Notes: a model not told the origin generated them from the sequence alone. Positions 42,902-52,643 are shown, counted from the first letter of the stretch. The stretch is 64,000 nucleotides of DNA from Comamonas odontotermitis (GCF_020080045.1 NZ_CP083451.1:1054001-1118000), one strand, 5' to 3'. Program-made: numbers and translations.

Positions 42902-44158
42902 TCAAGCTTTCAGAAACCGCTCTGCCCGGAACGGAGTCGCATCCACGGGGGCGGCCTCGCCGTTCATCAGGGCTGCCAAAATGGCGCCGGTGCCGGGCCC
43001 GGTGCTGAAGCCGATGTGCTGGTGGCCAAAGGCGAGCCACAGGTTGCGCTTGCCGGGCATGGCGCCGATGATGGGGCGGCTGTCGGGCAGGGTGGGGCGA
43101 CGGCCCAGCCAGGGCGTGGGCTCCAGCCGTGCACCCATGTCGATGGCCTGGCGGGCTGCGGCTTCTGCCAGATCCAGTTGCAGCGGATTGGGCGGGGCAT
43201 CCAGGTCGGTCAACTCCACACCGCTGCTCACGCGCAGGCCTTGCTCCATGGGCGTCATCACGTAGGCGCCGGCGGTGTCGTAAATGGGGCGGCTGATGTT
43301 GCAGGCAGCAGGCGGCGCAAAGTGCATGTGGTAGCCGCGCTCATAGGCCATGGGCACATGCACCCCCAAGGTGGCCATGAAGTCGCGGCTCCAGGGGCCC
43401 AGGGCGACGACGATCCGGTCGGCTTCCACTGCGCCACCGGCATCGCCCACCACGCGCCAGCGGCTGCCCGCCAGAGGCTCCAGCGTCTTGAGGCGGGCCT
43501 GCAGAATCTGCCCGCCTTGCTTGCGGAACAGTTCGGCATAGGCTTTGACGACAGCGCCCGGGTTGTCGACCGACCAGGTGTCCTTGATCCAGAGCGCGCG
43601 CTCAAAGATAGGGTTGAGCGCGGGCTCCAGTTGGCGGATATGGTCGCGCTCCAGCACCTCGGTCGAAACGCCGAAATGTGCCATGCGCTCGCGGGCCAGT
43701 GCCGCGCCTCCCAGGGCGGCCGCCTGCCGGTAGGCCATCAGGTAGCCGTTGTCGCGCATGCGATGCGCGGAGCCGCTTGCGCGCAGCAGTCGGGCATGCT
43801 CGGTCATCGACAGGCGGATAAGGCTGTCGAGTGCCGTGGTGGTTTCGCGGAATATGCTGGCGCGGGCATTGGCCAGAAACTTCGCTGCCCAGCCCAGGTT
43901 GTGCAACAGAAACTGCGGGCGGTAGCGAAAGCCGGCGCTCTGGTTCTTCAGCAAGGTCGGCAAATTTCCAAACAGGGCAGGATTGTTGAATGGCATCAAC
44001 GAGCTGCGGGCAATCACGCCCGCATTGCCATACGAGGTTTCCTCGCCGGGTGCACGCCTGTCCAGCAAGGTGACCTGGAAGCCTTTTTTCTGCAGGGCCA
44101 GCGCCGTTGCAACGCCGACCATGCCGGCTCCAAGTACGGCTACGGAAATATTGCTCAT
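42902..44158 (-). CDS. FAD-dependent D-amino-acid dehydrogenase (DadA-like)
   Basis: This 418-residue flavoprotein is of the DAO superfamily. The dinucleotide-binding motif VLGAGMVGVATALALQKKG is at residues 8-26, followed by the DadA signature EETSYGNAGVIARSS. The C-terminal PLIG-like region (RPIIGAMPGKRNLWLAFGHQ) closes the FAD site. DadA enzymes oxidise D-amino acids to keto acids and pass electrons to the respiratory chain. It faces the racemase across the terminator and completes a module for uptake and oxidation of amino acids. The exact substrate is not evident. Confidence 0.88.
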   Translation of the reverse strand: MSNISVAVLGAGMVGVATALALQKKGFQVTLLDRRAPGEETSYGNAGVIARSSLMPFNNPALFGNLPTLLKNQSAGFRYRPQFLLHNLGWAAKFLANARASIFRETTTALDSLIRLSMTEHARLLRASGSAHRMRDNGYLMAYRQAAALGGAALARERMAHFGVSTEVLERDHIRQLEPALNPIFERALWIKDTWSVDNPGAVVKAYAELFRKQGGQILQARLKTLEPLAGSRWRVVGDAGGAVEADRIVVALGPWSRDFMATLGVHVPMAYERGYHMHFAPPAACNISRPIYDTAGAYVMTPMEQGLRVSSGVELTDLDAPPNPLQLDLAEAAARQAIDMGARLEPTPWLGRRPTLPDSRPIIGAMPGKRNLWLAFGHQHIGFSTGPGTGAILAALMNGEAAPVDATPFRAERFLKA

Positions 44159-44427
44159 GGATGATGGTGGTGTGGTGCGCTATTGATATGAAATCAATAG
44201 CAAGCAGCGCTTTCTGGATATGCGAGAGCGCCATTTTTTCAGCAAAAAAACCGCAGCTACAGCGGACTGCTTTCATGCCGATGCAGCATTTAAAAACTAT
44301 AGCACTTCCTGGCGGCAAGGTGGGTGAGCTGTAGCTACGCGCAGGTGCTTGGGTCTCTGCAAATTTTCGATTGCCTACAAGCTTGCAGTGCTCTGCGGGG
44401 GCGTAGGCGGCTTGCAGCCAGGGTTTT
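44159..44427. repeat. Intergenic region with two dispersed-repeat copies
   Basis: This 269-base gap between recJ and the dehydrogenase gene holds two copies of the dispersed family: around 44183-44232 (gaaatcaatagcaagcagcg) and around 44286-44325 (taaaaactatagcacttcc). No gene is supported. Confidence 0.4.
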
Positions 44428-46203
44428 CTACCCAGCGGTCAACTGCGCACCTTCCACCAGAAACTGCAGCTTGCGCTGGCCCTGCCATTCGTTGATGTCG
44501 AGACGATAGGCGAGCAGCACCTTGGCAGGCAGGGGCTCGGTATGGCCGAACCAGATGCCGTCCACCATTTCGCCCTGGTGGCGCAGCTTGAGGGACAGAT
44601 GCTTTTCGCCCACCAGGCGCTGGCTGATCACCTCCAGCTCTTCGCTGAAGGTCGGAGGCGCAAAGCCCTGGCCCCAGACCTGGCTGTTGATCGCGTCCAC
44701 GGTCTCGGTACGGCGAAACTGCGCGGGCAGCGGGCCGTCGGTTTCCATCTGGCGGGTGAGCGTGCGCTCGTCCAGCCACTCCTGCGCCACCTGTGCCAGC
44801 GCCTGCTCGAACACCTCAAAATGTTCTTCTGCAATCGTGCAGCCTGCCGCCATGGCATGGCCGCCAAACTTGATCAGCACGCCCGGGTGGCGCTTGGCAA
44901 CCAGGTCGAGCGCGTCGCGCAGGTGAAAACCTGCGATCGAGCGGCCCGAGCCTTTGAGCTCATGCTCATGCCCCGGCGCACTGCTGGCGGCAAAGACGAA
45001 GGTGGGGCGGTGCAGCTTGTCCTTGATGCGTGACGCCACGATGCCGACCACGCCTTCGTGGAAATCCGGGTCGAACACGCTGACGGCGGGAGGCGGCTCC
45101 TCGCCTTCTTCAAACAGTTCCTCGACCAGCAGCATGGCGTGCTCGCGCATGCCGCTTTCGATATCGCGGCGCTCGCGGTTGATGGCGTCGAGCTGGCGTG
45201 CCAGTTCGTCGGCGCGCAATGCGTCCTCCGTCAGCAGGCATTCGATGCCGATCGTCATATCCGCAAGGCGCCCTGCGGCATTGATGCGCGGGCCCAGGGC
45301 AAAGCCGAAATCAAAAGTGCTGGCGGCTGCCGCGCGCCGGCTGGCGGCCGAGAACAGGGCCCCCAGGCCTGGCGGCATCTGGCCCGCACGGATGCGGCGC
45401 AGGCCCTGGGCTACCAGGCGGCGGTTGTTGGCATCGAGCTTGACCACATCGGCCACCGTGCCCAGTGCCACCAGGGGCAGCAGGGTGTCCAGCCGGGGCT
45501 GAGGCCGTTTTGCCGCCGCGTTTGGCGCTGCATGCGCTGCATTGTTTCCCGAGGGAGTGCCCGCATCCTCAAAAGCGCCACGGCTGCGCAACTCGGCGCG
45601 CAAGGCCATCAGCACATAGAACATCACGCCGACACCTGCGATGGATTTGCTGGCAAAGCCGCAGGCTGGCTGGTTGGGGTTGACGATGGCGTCCGCTGCG
45701 GGCAGGGTGGCTGCAGGCAGGTGGTGGTCAGTCACGATCACCGTCAGGCCCAGCGCCTTGGCGCGGGCCACGCCATCCACGCTGGCGATGCCGTTGTCCA
45801 CGGTCACCAGTACATCGGTGCCCAACTGGTGCACCCGCTCGGCGATTGCAGGGGTGAGACCGTAGCCGTCCACCACGCGGTCGGGCACCAGGTAGCGCAC
45901 GTTGGCCGCGCCCAGCATGCGCAGCCCGCGCAGGGCCACGGCGCAGGCGGTGGCACCGTCGCAGTCGTAATCGGCCACCACGCAGATGCGCGCCTGCTGC
46001 TCAATGGCGTCGGCCAGCAGGCGGGCGGCATCCTGCGCGCCAAGCAGGTCGGCGGGCGAGAGCAATTGGGCCAGACCATCGTCCAGCTCGGCAGCGGCCT
46101 GTACACCGCGCGCGGCAAACAGCCGGGCGAGCAGCGGATGCACGCCTGCCTGCTCCAGCGCCCAGGCGGTACGTGGCGGGATATCTCTTGCTAGGATTTT
46201 CAT
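44428..46203 (-). CDS. recJ: Single-stranded-DNA-specific exonuclease RecJ
   Basis: This 591-residue enzyme is a 5'-3' exonuclease used in RecF-pathway recombination and mismatch and base-excision repair. The DHH-type metal sites are VVADYDCDGATA, TVDNGI and VTDHHLP. The DHHA1 region carries the SGRSIAGFHLRDAL and FGGHAMAAGCTI blocks. The start at 46203 (MKILARDIPPR) matches the family and overlaps the upstream gene's stop by four bases. Confidence 0.96.
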   Translation of the reverse strand: MKILARDIPPRTAWALEQAGVHPLLARLFAARGVQAAAELDDGLAQLLSPADLLGAQDAARLLADAIEQQARICVVADYDCDGATACAVALRGLRMLGAANVRYLVPDRVVDGYGLTPAIAERVHQLGTDVLVTVDNGIASVDGVARAKALGLTVIVTDHHLPAATLPAADAIVNPNQPACGFASKSIAGVGVMFYVLMALRAELRSRGAFEDAGTPSGNNAAHAAPNAAAKRPQPRLDTLLPLVALGTVADVVKLDANNRRLVAQGLRRIRAGQMPPGLGALFSAASRRAAAASTFDFGFALGPRINAAGRLADMTIGIECLLTEDALRADELARQLDAINRERRDIESGMREHAMLLVEELFEEGEEPPPAVSVFDPDFHEGVVGIVASRIKDKLHRPTFVFAASSAPGHEHELKGSGRSIAGFHLRDALDLVAKRHPGVLIKFGGHAMAAGCTIAEEHFEVFEQALAQVAQEWLDERTLTRQMETDGPLPAQFRRTETVDAINSQVWGQGFAPPTFSEELEVISQRLVGEKHLSLKLRHQGEMVDGIWFGHTEPLPAKVLLAYRLDINEWQGQRKLQFLVEGAQLTAG

Positions 46204-47120
46204 AGTGAACGGAGCATATCGGCAGCATGCTGGCTGCCAAACAGTTGTTTGATTTTCTGGAGCAGTCCTCCAGGGGCATGCTCCAGCGTGACGGCATTTT
46301 TTTCGCCGCACAAGGTGAGTCTGGCAGGGGCGGCTGCAGGCAGGCTGGCATCGAGCCGCTGCCAGGTCTTTTGCCAGGCAGGCCAGTTGCCGGTGAGCGC
46401 TGCATTGCGCAAATCAGTATTCAGTACCGGCATGGTGGCGGGCAACTGGTAGCCGGAAGGCAGGGCGCCGGCGCCATGCACCCAGAAGGAATTGATGGGC
46501 GCCTGGCCCGCAGCCTCGCGCGCGTCGCTCCAGGCATGGGTGTAGAGCAGCATCTGCATTTCGGTCTGCAGGCGGTGCAGCACGGCGGCCTGGTCCTTGC
46601 TGGGCAGCCAGGGGCGCACATCGCGCAGGGCAATGCGATCCAGCGAAGCGGTTTCCAGGCCCCGGAATACCTCGCCCTGCGCCAGCCAGCGGTCTGCGCG
46701 GTCATAGGCGAGGGTGATGCCGTCCTCGGCAAACCAGGGCGCCATGATGGCAAGCAACTCGCGCGACTGCGCCTCGTGCATCTGCGCGGCTGCCAGCTCG
46801 CTCATGCGGACCTGGTCGGGCGAAATATGCCAATGGCAAGGGGTGATGAAGGCCCAGGCGGCATCGCCGGGCGTGGCGCCTTGCTGCAGCTGGTGCAGCG
46901 CTGCCCACGGTGTGGCGCGGGCGGGCAGTTGCAGGGCGCGGGCGAGGGCGCGTTCGTGCGGCGGGGCAAAATCCTCGGTCTCGCCGCTGTCGGTGGCGGC
47001 GGGCTGCAGGGTTTTGAGCCACTGCTGCAGCCGGGGCAGTGCAAGGTCTTGCAGCGCCTGCTGGCAGCCCTCCTCGTCGGAGGCTGCGTAGGAAATGATC
47101 AAATGCTGGAATTCCGACAT
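46200..47120 (-). CDS. Conserved hypothetical protein upstream of recJ
   Basis: This 306-residue protein begins MSEFQHLIISYAASDEEG and has conserved-looking blocks such as FITPCHWHISPDQVRM, GQAPINSFWVHGAGALP and MPVLNTDLRN. I believe relatives are annotated loosely as phosphoglycerate-mutase-like proteins, but I see no mutase catalytic motif I can name. There is no signal peptide or membrane segment. It is translationally coupled to recJ (ATGA overlap) and divergent from lolC. Confidence 0.65.
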   Translation of the reverse strand: MSEFQHLIISYAASDEEGCQQALQDLALPRLQQWLKTLQPAATDSGETEDFAPPHERALARALQLPARATPWAALHQLQQGATPGDAAWAFITPCHWHISPDQVRMSELAAAQMHEAQSRELLAIMAPWFAEDGITLAYDRADRWLAQGEVFRGLETASLDRIALRDVRPWLPSKDQAAVLHRLQTEMQMLLYTHAWSDAREAAGQAPINSFWVHGAGALPSGYQLPATMPVLNTDLRNAALTGNWPAWQKTWQRLDASLPAAAPARLTLCGEKNAVTLEHAPGGLLQKIKQLFGSQHAADMLRSL

Positions 47121-47195
47121 GGGCCTATTGTCAGCGATGCCACAATGCTGGATTGCAAGCGGTGGCTTCCGCCGCCATGATGGCTACAAAAACAT

Positions 47196-48452
47196 ATGCA
47201 GATTCCCTATGAGCTGGCGCTGGGCTGGCGCTACACCCGGGCGGGGCGTGCCACGCGCCGCAACGGGTTCATTTCATTCATCTCGGGTGTGTCCATGCTG
47301 GGCATTGCGCTGGGGGTGGCAGCCCTCATCATCGTGCTGTCCGTGATGAACGGGTTCCAGAAAGAGGTGCGTGACCGCATGCTCAGCGTGGTCTCGCACA
47401 TCGAAATCTTCACGCCCGGCGGCGATGCCCTGCCCGACGTGGCCAAGACCATGGCAGAGGCGCGGCAGAACCCCAATGTCATCGGTGCAGCCCCCTTCGT
47501 GGCGGCCCAGGCGCTCGTGGCGCGTGGGGAAGACATGCGCGGCGCCTTGCTGCGCGGTATCGATCCGGCGCTGGAGCCCGAGGTGACCGACATGGCCACC
47601 GGCATCCAGCAGCAAGCCCTGCAGGCGCTCACGCCCGGCAGCTTCAATGTGGTGCTGGGATCGGAGCTGGCGCGCATCCTGGGCGTGGAGCCGGGCGACC
47701 AGGTCACGCTGGTGGCGCCCAGCGGCCAGGTAACACCGGCTGGCGTAGTGCCGCGCCTCAAGCAGATGAATGTCGTGGGCACGTTCAACTCGGGCCACTA
47801 TGAGTACGACTCCGCCCTGGTGCTGATGCACTACGAGGATGCTGCCAAGCTTTTCCGGCTGGAAGGCCCCACCGGCGTGCGCCTCAAGCTCAAGAACCTG
47901 CATGATGCGCCCGAAGTGGTGCAGCAACTGGCCAAGACGCTCAGCGGCCATCTGCTGATTCGCGACTGGACGCAGCAGAACAAGACCTGGTTTGCAGCCG
48001 TGCAGGTGGAAAAACGCATGATGTTCATCATCCTCACCCTGATCGTGGCCGTGGCGGCCTTCAATCTGGTGACGACCCTGGTGATGACCGTGACCGACAA
48101 GCGCGCCGATATCGCCATCCTGCGAACCCTGGGCGCCAGTCCCAAAAGCATCATGGGCGTGTTCGTGGTGCAGGGCGCACTGGTCGGGGTGATCGGCACC
48201 CTGGCGGGCCTGGCGCTGGGTTTGCTGATTGCCTGCAACATCGATGTGATCGTGCCCGCCATCGAGCGGGCGCTGCACACCAGCTTCCTGCCCAAGGATA
48301 TTTACCTGATCAGCCGCATGCCGAGCGAGCCGCAAAGCGCCGACATCGTGCCGATCACCGTGATTTCGCTGATTCTGGCTTTTGTGGCCACGCTGTACCC
48401 GAGCTGGCGCGCCAGCCGCGTCAACCCTGCGGAGGCCCTGCGTTATGAATGA
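47196..48452 (+). CDS. lolC: Lipoprotein-releasing ABC transporter permease LolC/E
   Basis: This 418-residue membrane protein has the MacB/LolC layout: helix 1 ([20 protein letters not shown]), a periplasmic domain of about 200 residues, and three C-terminal helices ([20 protein letters not shown]). The C-terminal [10 protein letters not shown] is the standard FtsX-family end. It extracts outer-membrane lipoproteins from the inner membrane and hands them to LolA. Only one permease gene is present, so it probably serves both LolC and LolE roles as a dimer (LolF-like). It overlaps lolD by 8 bases. Confidence 0.94.
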   Translation: MQIPYELALGWRYTRAGRATRRNGFISFISGVSMLGIALGVAALIIVLSVMNGFQKEVRDRMLSVVSHIEIFTPGGDALPDVAKTMAEARQNPNVIGAAPFVAAQALVARGEDMRGALLRGIDPALEPEVTDMATGIQQQALQALTPGSFNVVLGSELARILGVEPGDQVTLVAPSGQVTPAGVVPRLKQMNVVGTFNSGHYEYDSALVLMHYEDAAKLFRLEGPTGVRLKLKNLHDAPEVVQQLAKTLSGHLLIRDWTQQNKTWFAAVQVEKRMMFIILTLIVAVAAFNLVTTLVMTVTDKRADIAILRTLGASPKSIMGVFVVQGALVGVIGTLAGLALGLLIACNIDVIVPAIERALHTSFLPKDIYLISRMPSEPQSADIVPITVISLILAFVATLYPSWRASRVNPAEALRYE

Positions 48453-49125
48453 TTCTTCTGTGGTGTTGCAGGCCGGCGGCCTGACCAAGCGTTTCTCCGA
48501 AGGACTTCTGGATGTGGAGGTGCTCAAGGGCATCGATCTGGAGGTACGCGCTGGCGAAACGCTGGCCATCGTGGGGGCCTCCGGCTCGGGCAAATCCACC
48601 TTGCTGCACCTGCTGGGTGGGCTCGATGAGCCCACCAGCGGCTCGGTGCGCCTGAAGGGCCAGTTGCTGGGCGAATTGAGCCCTGCGCGGCAGGGTCAGT
48701 TGCGCAACCAGCACCTGGGCTTCATCTACCAGTTTCACCATCTGCTGCCCGAGTTCAGCGCCCTCGACAATGTGGCCATGCCGTTGCGCATCCGCCGCAT
48801 GCCTTATGAAGCGTGCACGGCGCGCGCCGAAGCCATGCTGGCGGCCGTGGGCCTGAAGGACCGCGTGCAGCATCGCCCGGCCGAATTGTCTGGCGGCGAA
48901 CGCCAGCGCGTGGCCATTGCGCGGGCGCTCGTCACCCAACCGGCCTGCGTGCTGGCGGATGAGCCCACCGGCAATCTGGACCGCTCCACCGCCGACACCG
49001 TGTTTGCGCTGATGATGCAGCTCGCTCGTGAGCAGGGCACCGCGTTTGTGATGGTGACGCACGATGGGGAACTGGCAAAGCGCTGCGACCGCGCCGTACG
49101 CATGGCCAACGGCAGATTTGAATGA
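48445..49125 (+). CDS. lolD: Lipoprotein-releasing ABC transporter ATP-binding protein LolD
   Basis: This 226-residue ATPase powers lipoprotein release. Walker A is GASGSGKST, the signature is LSGGERQR, Walker B is [12 protein letters not shown], and the [20 protein letters not shown] block is the LolD-type signature. It overlaps the end of lolC, so the two are translationally coupled. Confidence 0.96.
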   Translation: MNDSSVVLQAGGLTKRFSEGLLDVEVLKGIDLEVRAGETLAIVGASGSGKSTLLHLLGGLDEPTSGSVRLKGQLLGELSPARQGQLRNQHLGFIYQFHHLLPEFSALDNVAMPLRIRRMPYEACTARAEAMLAAVGLKDRVQHRPAELSGGERQRVAIARALVTQPACVLADEPTGNLDRSTADTVFALMMQLAREQGTAFVMVTHDGELAKRCDRAVRMANGRFE

Positions 49126-49160
49126 AATGGGTTGTCGGCGTTCAACCAGTGAGCGCTGAT

Positions 49161-49205
49161 TGCTCATATTTTGATAGCGTTTGATGGACGGACATAGCCG
49201 CATAT
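49161..49205. repeat. Dispersed repeat copy between lolD and the TatD-family gene
   Basis: It reads attttgatagcgtttgatgg followed by acggacatagccgc. It ends directly at the GTG start of the TatD-family gene. Confidence 0.45.
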
Positions 49206-49206
49206 C

Positions 49207-50073
49207 GTGAGCTTCTGGATCGACACCCACTGCCACTGGGACGCGCCCGAGTTTGACCCTGATCGCGACCTGCTGCGCGAGGCTGCGCGTGCCGCGGGGG
49301 TGGCGCACTGTGTCATACCCGCGATTGGCCGCATGGATTGGGAGACGGTGCGTGAGCTGGCCCACCGCTGGGGTGACAGCTACGCGCTGGGCATTCACCC
49401 GCTCTATACCGGCCCGGGTCGTGCGCATGAGCGTGATATCGACGCGCTGGCGCAAATGCTGGAAGACTGCCGCGATGACCCGCGCCTTGTGGCCATCGGC
49501 GAGATAGGGCTTGATTTCTTTGTCGAAGGCCTGGGTGCAGACCGGCAGACCTGGTTCTACCAGGAGCAGCTCAAGCTGGCGCGCCGCTTTGACCTGCCGG
49601 TGATCGTGCATGTGCGTAAATCCAGCGACCAGTTGCTCAAGGCCTTGCGGCAGTGGCCGGTGGTGGGTGGCATTGCCCATGCCTTCAATGGCAGCCTGCA
49701 GCAGGCGCAGCAGTTCGTGGAACGCGGCTTTGCGCTGGGCTTTGGCGGTGCGCTCACCTATGACCGGGCGCTCCACCTGCGCCGCCTGTTGCAAGCAGTG
49801 CCGATGGAGAGCATCGTCGTCGAGACCGACGCGCCGGATATCCCCCCGCATTGGCTCTACGCCACGGCCGAGCAGCGCGCGCAGGGCGTGCCGCAGGGGC
49901 GCAACCAGCCTGCCGAGATACCACGCATTGCGCAGGTTTTGCAGGAAATACGCGCCCAGGGGTCATCAAACAAGCGCGAAATGCTACAAGATTGGATGCA
50001 AATCACCACGGCCAATGCTTGCCGCGTACTGCCCAAGCTGGGCGCCCTGCTGGCAGGAGCGCGCCATGGCTGA
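49207..50073 (+). CDS. TatD-family metal-dependent hydrolase (DNase)
   Basis: This 288-residue TIM-barrel amidohydrolase has the TatD motifs: DTHCHWDAPEF with the first metal site, AIGEIGLDF, VIVHVRKSSDQLL, GIAHAFNGSLQQA and VETDAPDIPP. TatD enzymes act as Mg-dependent nucleases. It starts with GTG directly after a dispersed repeat. The C-terminal segment QGSSNKREMLQDWM is longer than usual and coincides with a repeat-like sequence. Its end overlaps the start of the next gene by 8 bases. Confidence 0.92.
   Translation: MSFWIDTHCHWDAPEFDPDRDLLREAARAAGVAHCVIPAIGRMDWETVRELAHRWGDSYALGIHPLYTGPGRAHERDIDALAQMLEDCRDDPRLVAIGEIGLDFFVEGLGADRQTWFYQEQLKLARRFDLPVIVHVRKSSDQLLKALRQWPVVGGIAHAFNGSLQQAQQFVERGFALGFGGALTYDRALHLRRLLQAVPMESIVVETDAPDIPPHWLYATAEQRAQGVPQGRNQPAEIPRIAQVLQEIRAQGSSNKREMLQDWMQITTANACRVLPKLGALLAGARHG
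49961..49995 (+). repeat. Repeat-like insert inside the TatD-family gene
   Basis: The bases ggtcatcaaacaagcgcgaa and then atgctacaag match the dispersed repeat in part (TCAAA, CAAGCGC, GCTAC). It is read in frame and adds several residues just before the conserved TTANA block. Confidence 0.3.
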
Positions 50074-50590
50074 CGGGCGCGAGCAGTCTTCGCTGGTGCT
50101 GCATGGCCTGTCGCCGGTGGTGGGGGCAGCGACTCGGGTGCTGATCCTCGGGAGCTTTCCCGGCGCTGCATCGCTGGGTGCCCAGCAATACTATGCCTAC
50201 CCGCGCAACCACTTCTGGCCCATTCTGGCGCAGCTGTGGCCGCAGTACCCGCAGCCGCAGGATTATGCGGGCCGCTGCGAGTGGTTGCTGGCGCGCGGGC
50301 TGGGGCTGTGGGATGTGTACGCCAGTTGCGAGCGCGCCGGCAGCCTGGACAGCGCCATCCGCAATGCCACCGTCAACGATTTTGCCGCGCTGAAGGCCCA
50401 TTGCCCGCAATTGGTGGCAGCCGCCCACAATGGCGGCGAGAGCTTTCGCCATGCCAAGTCCGTTCAGGCCATCCTTGGTCTACCGGTGTACCGGCTGCCA
50501 TCCACCAGCCCGGCCAATGCCTCATGGAGCATGCAGCGCAAGCTGGAGGGCTGGCGCGAGGTGCTGCGTCACTGCGGCTTGCCGGTCTGA
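50066..50590 (+). CDS. Uracil/hypoxanthine-DNA glycosylase-like protein (MUG-like)
   Basis: This 174-residue protein is of the uracil-DNA-glycosylase superfamily and resembles the DNA-deoxyinosine glycosylases. It has RVLILGSFPGAASLGAQQYYA with GSFPG as the first catalytic motif, YPRNHFWPIL, the LGLWDVYASCERAGSLDSAI region and the late PSTSPANAS motif. It would excise deaminated bases in base-excision repair. The ATG at 50066 has AGGAG upstream and lies within the end of the TatD-family gene. The 3' end overlaps the convergent DUF2798 gene by 22 bases. Confidence 0.85.
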   Translation: MADGREQSSLVLHGLSPVVGAATRVLILGSFPGAASLGAQQYYAYPRNHFWPILAQLWPQYPQPQDYAGRCEWLLARGLGLWDVYASCERAGSLDSAIRNATVNDFAALKAHCPQLVAAAHNGGESFRHAKSVQAILGLPVYRLPSTSPANASWSMQRKLEGWREVLRHCGLPV

Positions 50591-50844
50591 ACACGGGCCA
50601 GGGGCATGGGCGTGCCCGCATGGCTTTGCAGCAGGCGCAGTGACAGCCTTTGCACCCATGGGCCGAGCAGCACCACGATGACGAAGGCCGCTGGCCAGGC
50701 GCATACATAGGCATGCAGCCACAGGCCGACAAAATGTGCGGTGAAACCCAGGTTCAGCCAGGTGACCCAGGCGGTCATCAGCCCGCTGAGCAGCAGAGAC
50801 ATCAGCATAGAAGTCAGCAGCCGTTGTTTGAGTGCGAGAGACAT
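50569..50844 (-). CDS. DUF2798-family small membrane protein
   Basis: This 91-residue protein has two transmembrane helices (SMLMSLLLSGLMTAWVTWLN and AAFVIVVLLGPWVQRLSL), as usual for DUF2798. Its function is unknown. It is divergent from the LysR-type regulator gene, which may control it. Its 3' end overlaps the glycosylase-like gene. Confidence 0.8.
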   Translation of the reverse strand: MSLALKQRLLTSMLMSLLLSGLMTAWVTWLNLGFTAHFVGLWLHAYVCAWPAAFVIVVLLGPWVQRLSLRLLQSHAGTPMPLARVQTGKPQ

Positions 50845-50943
50845 GGTGTGCGAAGCCTTTCTTGTGAATGGCTCGCAGTGTAGATTCTGATTAAATTAGA
50901 AAAAAGAGATAAATTATCATTTTTAAATTCCATATTTGAAATC

Positions 50944-51867
50944 ATGTTCGATGATCTGGCCTTGTTTGTCGCCATTGTGGAAAGCGGCAGCCTGAGCGCA
51001 GCGGCGCGCAGGGCCGGACTACCGCCAGCGACCGTGACACGCCGACTGCAGCAACTGGAGCGCCAACTGGGATGCAAGCTACTGCACCGCAGTGCACGCC
51101 GCATGCTGCCAACGCCCGAGGGTCAGGCCTATTTCGAGCGCTGCAGCCCGCTCTTGCAGTCACTGGCACAGGCCACGCAGAATCTGGAGCAGAGCCTTAC
51201 CCAGGTGCAAGGCATGGTGCGTGTGCTGGCGCCCATGAATCTGGCCAAAGGTCTGTTGCTGCCGGTATGGCAGGAGTTTCTGGCGCGCTACCCGGGTGTG
51301 CAACTGGACTTGCGCCTGTCCAATCTGCGGGAGGACCTGCTGGAGCAGGGGGCCGATCTGGCCATTCGCGTTGGCTCGCTTGCCGATTCGAGCCTGACAG
51401 GGCGCAGGCTGGGCCATGCTGCCATGGGGCTGCTGGCATCCCCCGGCTACCTGGCCCAGGCTGCGCCCATCAACGGTCCGCAGGATTTGGCCGGGCATCG
51501 CTGGATCGTGGCCGATCCACTGCGCCAGTTGCGCCTTGCGCACAGCCAGACGGGGGAGGTCTACAGCCAGTCGCTCTATGGCGCTGCGATGCGTGGCATG
51601 GTCAACGATGTAGCGGTGGCTGCCACCATGGCGGCCAGTGGGCTGGGTCTGCTGTTTGCCCCGCTGTGGGCCTGCGCGAGCTATCTGGAGCAGGGCAGTC
51701 TGGTGTCGGTGCTACCGCAGTGGCAGGCGGGTTCGCACGATATTTCGCTGATATGGCCGCAGCACCATCTGCCTGCGCGGGTGAGGGCCTTGATCGACCT
51801 GTTGCTGGAGTTTTCGGCCAACGATCCGCGACTGCAAGGCCAAATGCAGATAATGCCCGCACCATGA
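50944..51867 (+). CDS. LysR-family transcriptional regulator
   Basis: This 307-residue regulator has the N-terminal helix-turn-helix (LALFVAIVESGSLSAAARRA with PPATVTRRLQQLERQLG) and a C-terminal periplasmic-binding-like effector domain. It is divergent from the DUF2798 gene across a very AT-rich 99-base gap, the typical arrangement for control of the divergent gene. Its stop overlaps the start of the spermidine-synthase-like gene by four bases (ATGA), which is less common for LysR genes. Confidence 0.93.
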   Translation: MFDDLALFVAIVESGSLSAAARRAGLPPATVTRRLQQLERQLGCKLLHRSARRMLPTPEGQAYFERCSPLLQSLAQATQNLEQSLTQVQGMVRVLAPMNLAKGLLLPVWQEFLARYPGVQLDLRLSNLREDLLEQGADLAIRVGSLADSSLTGRRLGHAAMGLLASPGYLAQAAPINGPQDLAGHRWIVADPLRQLRLAHSQTGEVYSQSLYGAAMRGMVNDVAVAATMAASGLGLLFAPLWACASYLEQGSLVSVLPQWQAGSHDISLIWPQHHLPARVRALIDLLLEFSANDPRLQGQMQIMPAP

Positions 51868-52643
51868 CCAAAAGAAAAACCGTGGCAGCCGAAGCAGCGC
51901 TGCCTGAAGTGACCATTTCCGATTTCGACGGCATCCGTTACCTGCACCTGGGAACGCCCTGGGTGCAAGGCTCCATGCGTATCAGGAAGCCATTCGACAT
52001 CGACCTGGAATACGTGCAGCGCATGATGGCCTGGTTGCTGCTGGTAGACCCGGCCACCGTACCCGAGCGCCGCGCCATGCAACTGGGTCTGGGCGCGGCG
52101 GCGGCCACCAAGTTCTGCGTGCAGAAGCTGGGCATGGCGACCACGGCGGTGGAGCTGAACCCGCAGGTCATCTCTGTATGTCGTCAGTGGTTCAAGCTGC
52201 CGCCCGACAGCGACAGATTGCAGGTGGTGCTGGGCGATGCGGGGGCAGAAATCCAGAAGCCCCAGTATCTGCAGACGGTGGACGCCTTGCAGGTGGATCT
52301 GTATGACCACGAGGCGGCGGCTCCGGTGCTCGACAGCCCCGACTTCTACCTGCATTGCCGCAACCTGCTGACCGACGAAGGCTGCATGACGGTCAACCTG
52401 TTTGGCCGCACCAACAGCTATGCGCGCAGCCTGGCCAATATCCAGCAGGCTTTTGGCGATGAGGCCGTATGGCGCTTTGCTGCCACCAAAGAGGGCAATA
52501 CCGTCGTGCTGGCACAACGCACCGCCAGCCGCCCGGAGCGCGAACTGCTGGTGCAGCGTGCCGATGCCATACAGCAGGCAACTGGCTTGCCCGCACTCAA
52601 ATGGTTGAAGGTTTTTAAACCTGTGGTGGCCCTGGCGGTCTGA
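51864..52643 (+). CDS. Spermidine-synthase-like methyltransferase-fold protein
   Basis: This 259-residue protein has the Rossmann-type fold of polyamine aminopropyltransferases: MQLGLGAAAATKFCVQKLGM is the nucleotide-site loop, and TTAVELNPQVISVCRQWF and VVLGDAGAEI follow. The segment VDALQVDLYDHEAAAPVLDS sits where the catalytic DxxD loop is expected. It is coupled to the LysR gene by a 4-base overlap. Whether it makes spermidine is uncertain, since many such homologues are of unknown function. Confidence 0.8.
   Translation: MTKRKTVAAEAALPEVTISDFDGIRYLHLGTPWVQGSMRIRKPFDIDLEYVQRMMAWLLLVDPATVPERRAMQLGLGAAAATKFCVQKLGMATTAVELNPQVISVCRQWFKLPPDSDRLQVVLGDAGAEIQKPQYLQTVDALQVDLYDHEAAAPVLDSPDFYLHCRNLLTDEGCMTVNLFGRTNSYARSLANIQQAFGDEAVWRFAATKEGNTVVLAQRTASRPERELLVQRADAIQQATGLPALKWLKVFKPVVALAV

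Noticed and set aside
51072..51866. Plus-strand frame extending the spermidine-synthase-like protein upstream to 523 residues
   Set aside because: This part lies inside the LysR gene in another frame and reads as low-complexity shadow sequence. The real start is the ATG at 51864 in the TGA overlap.
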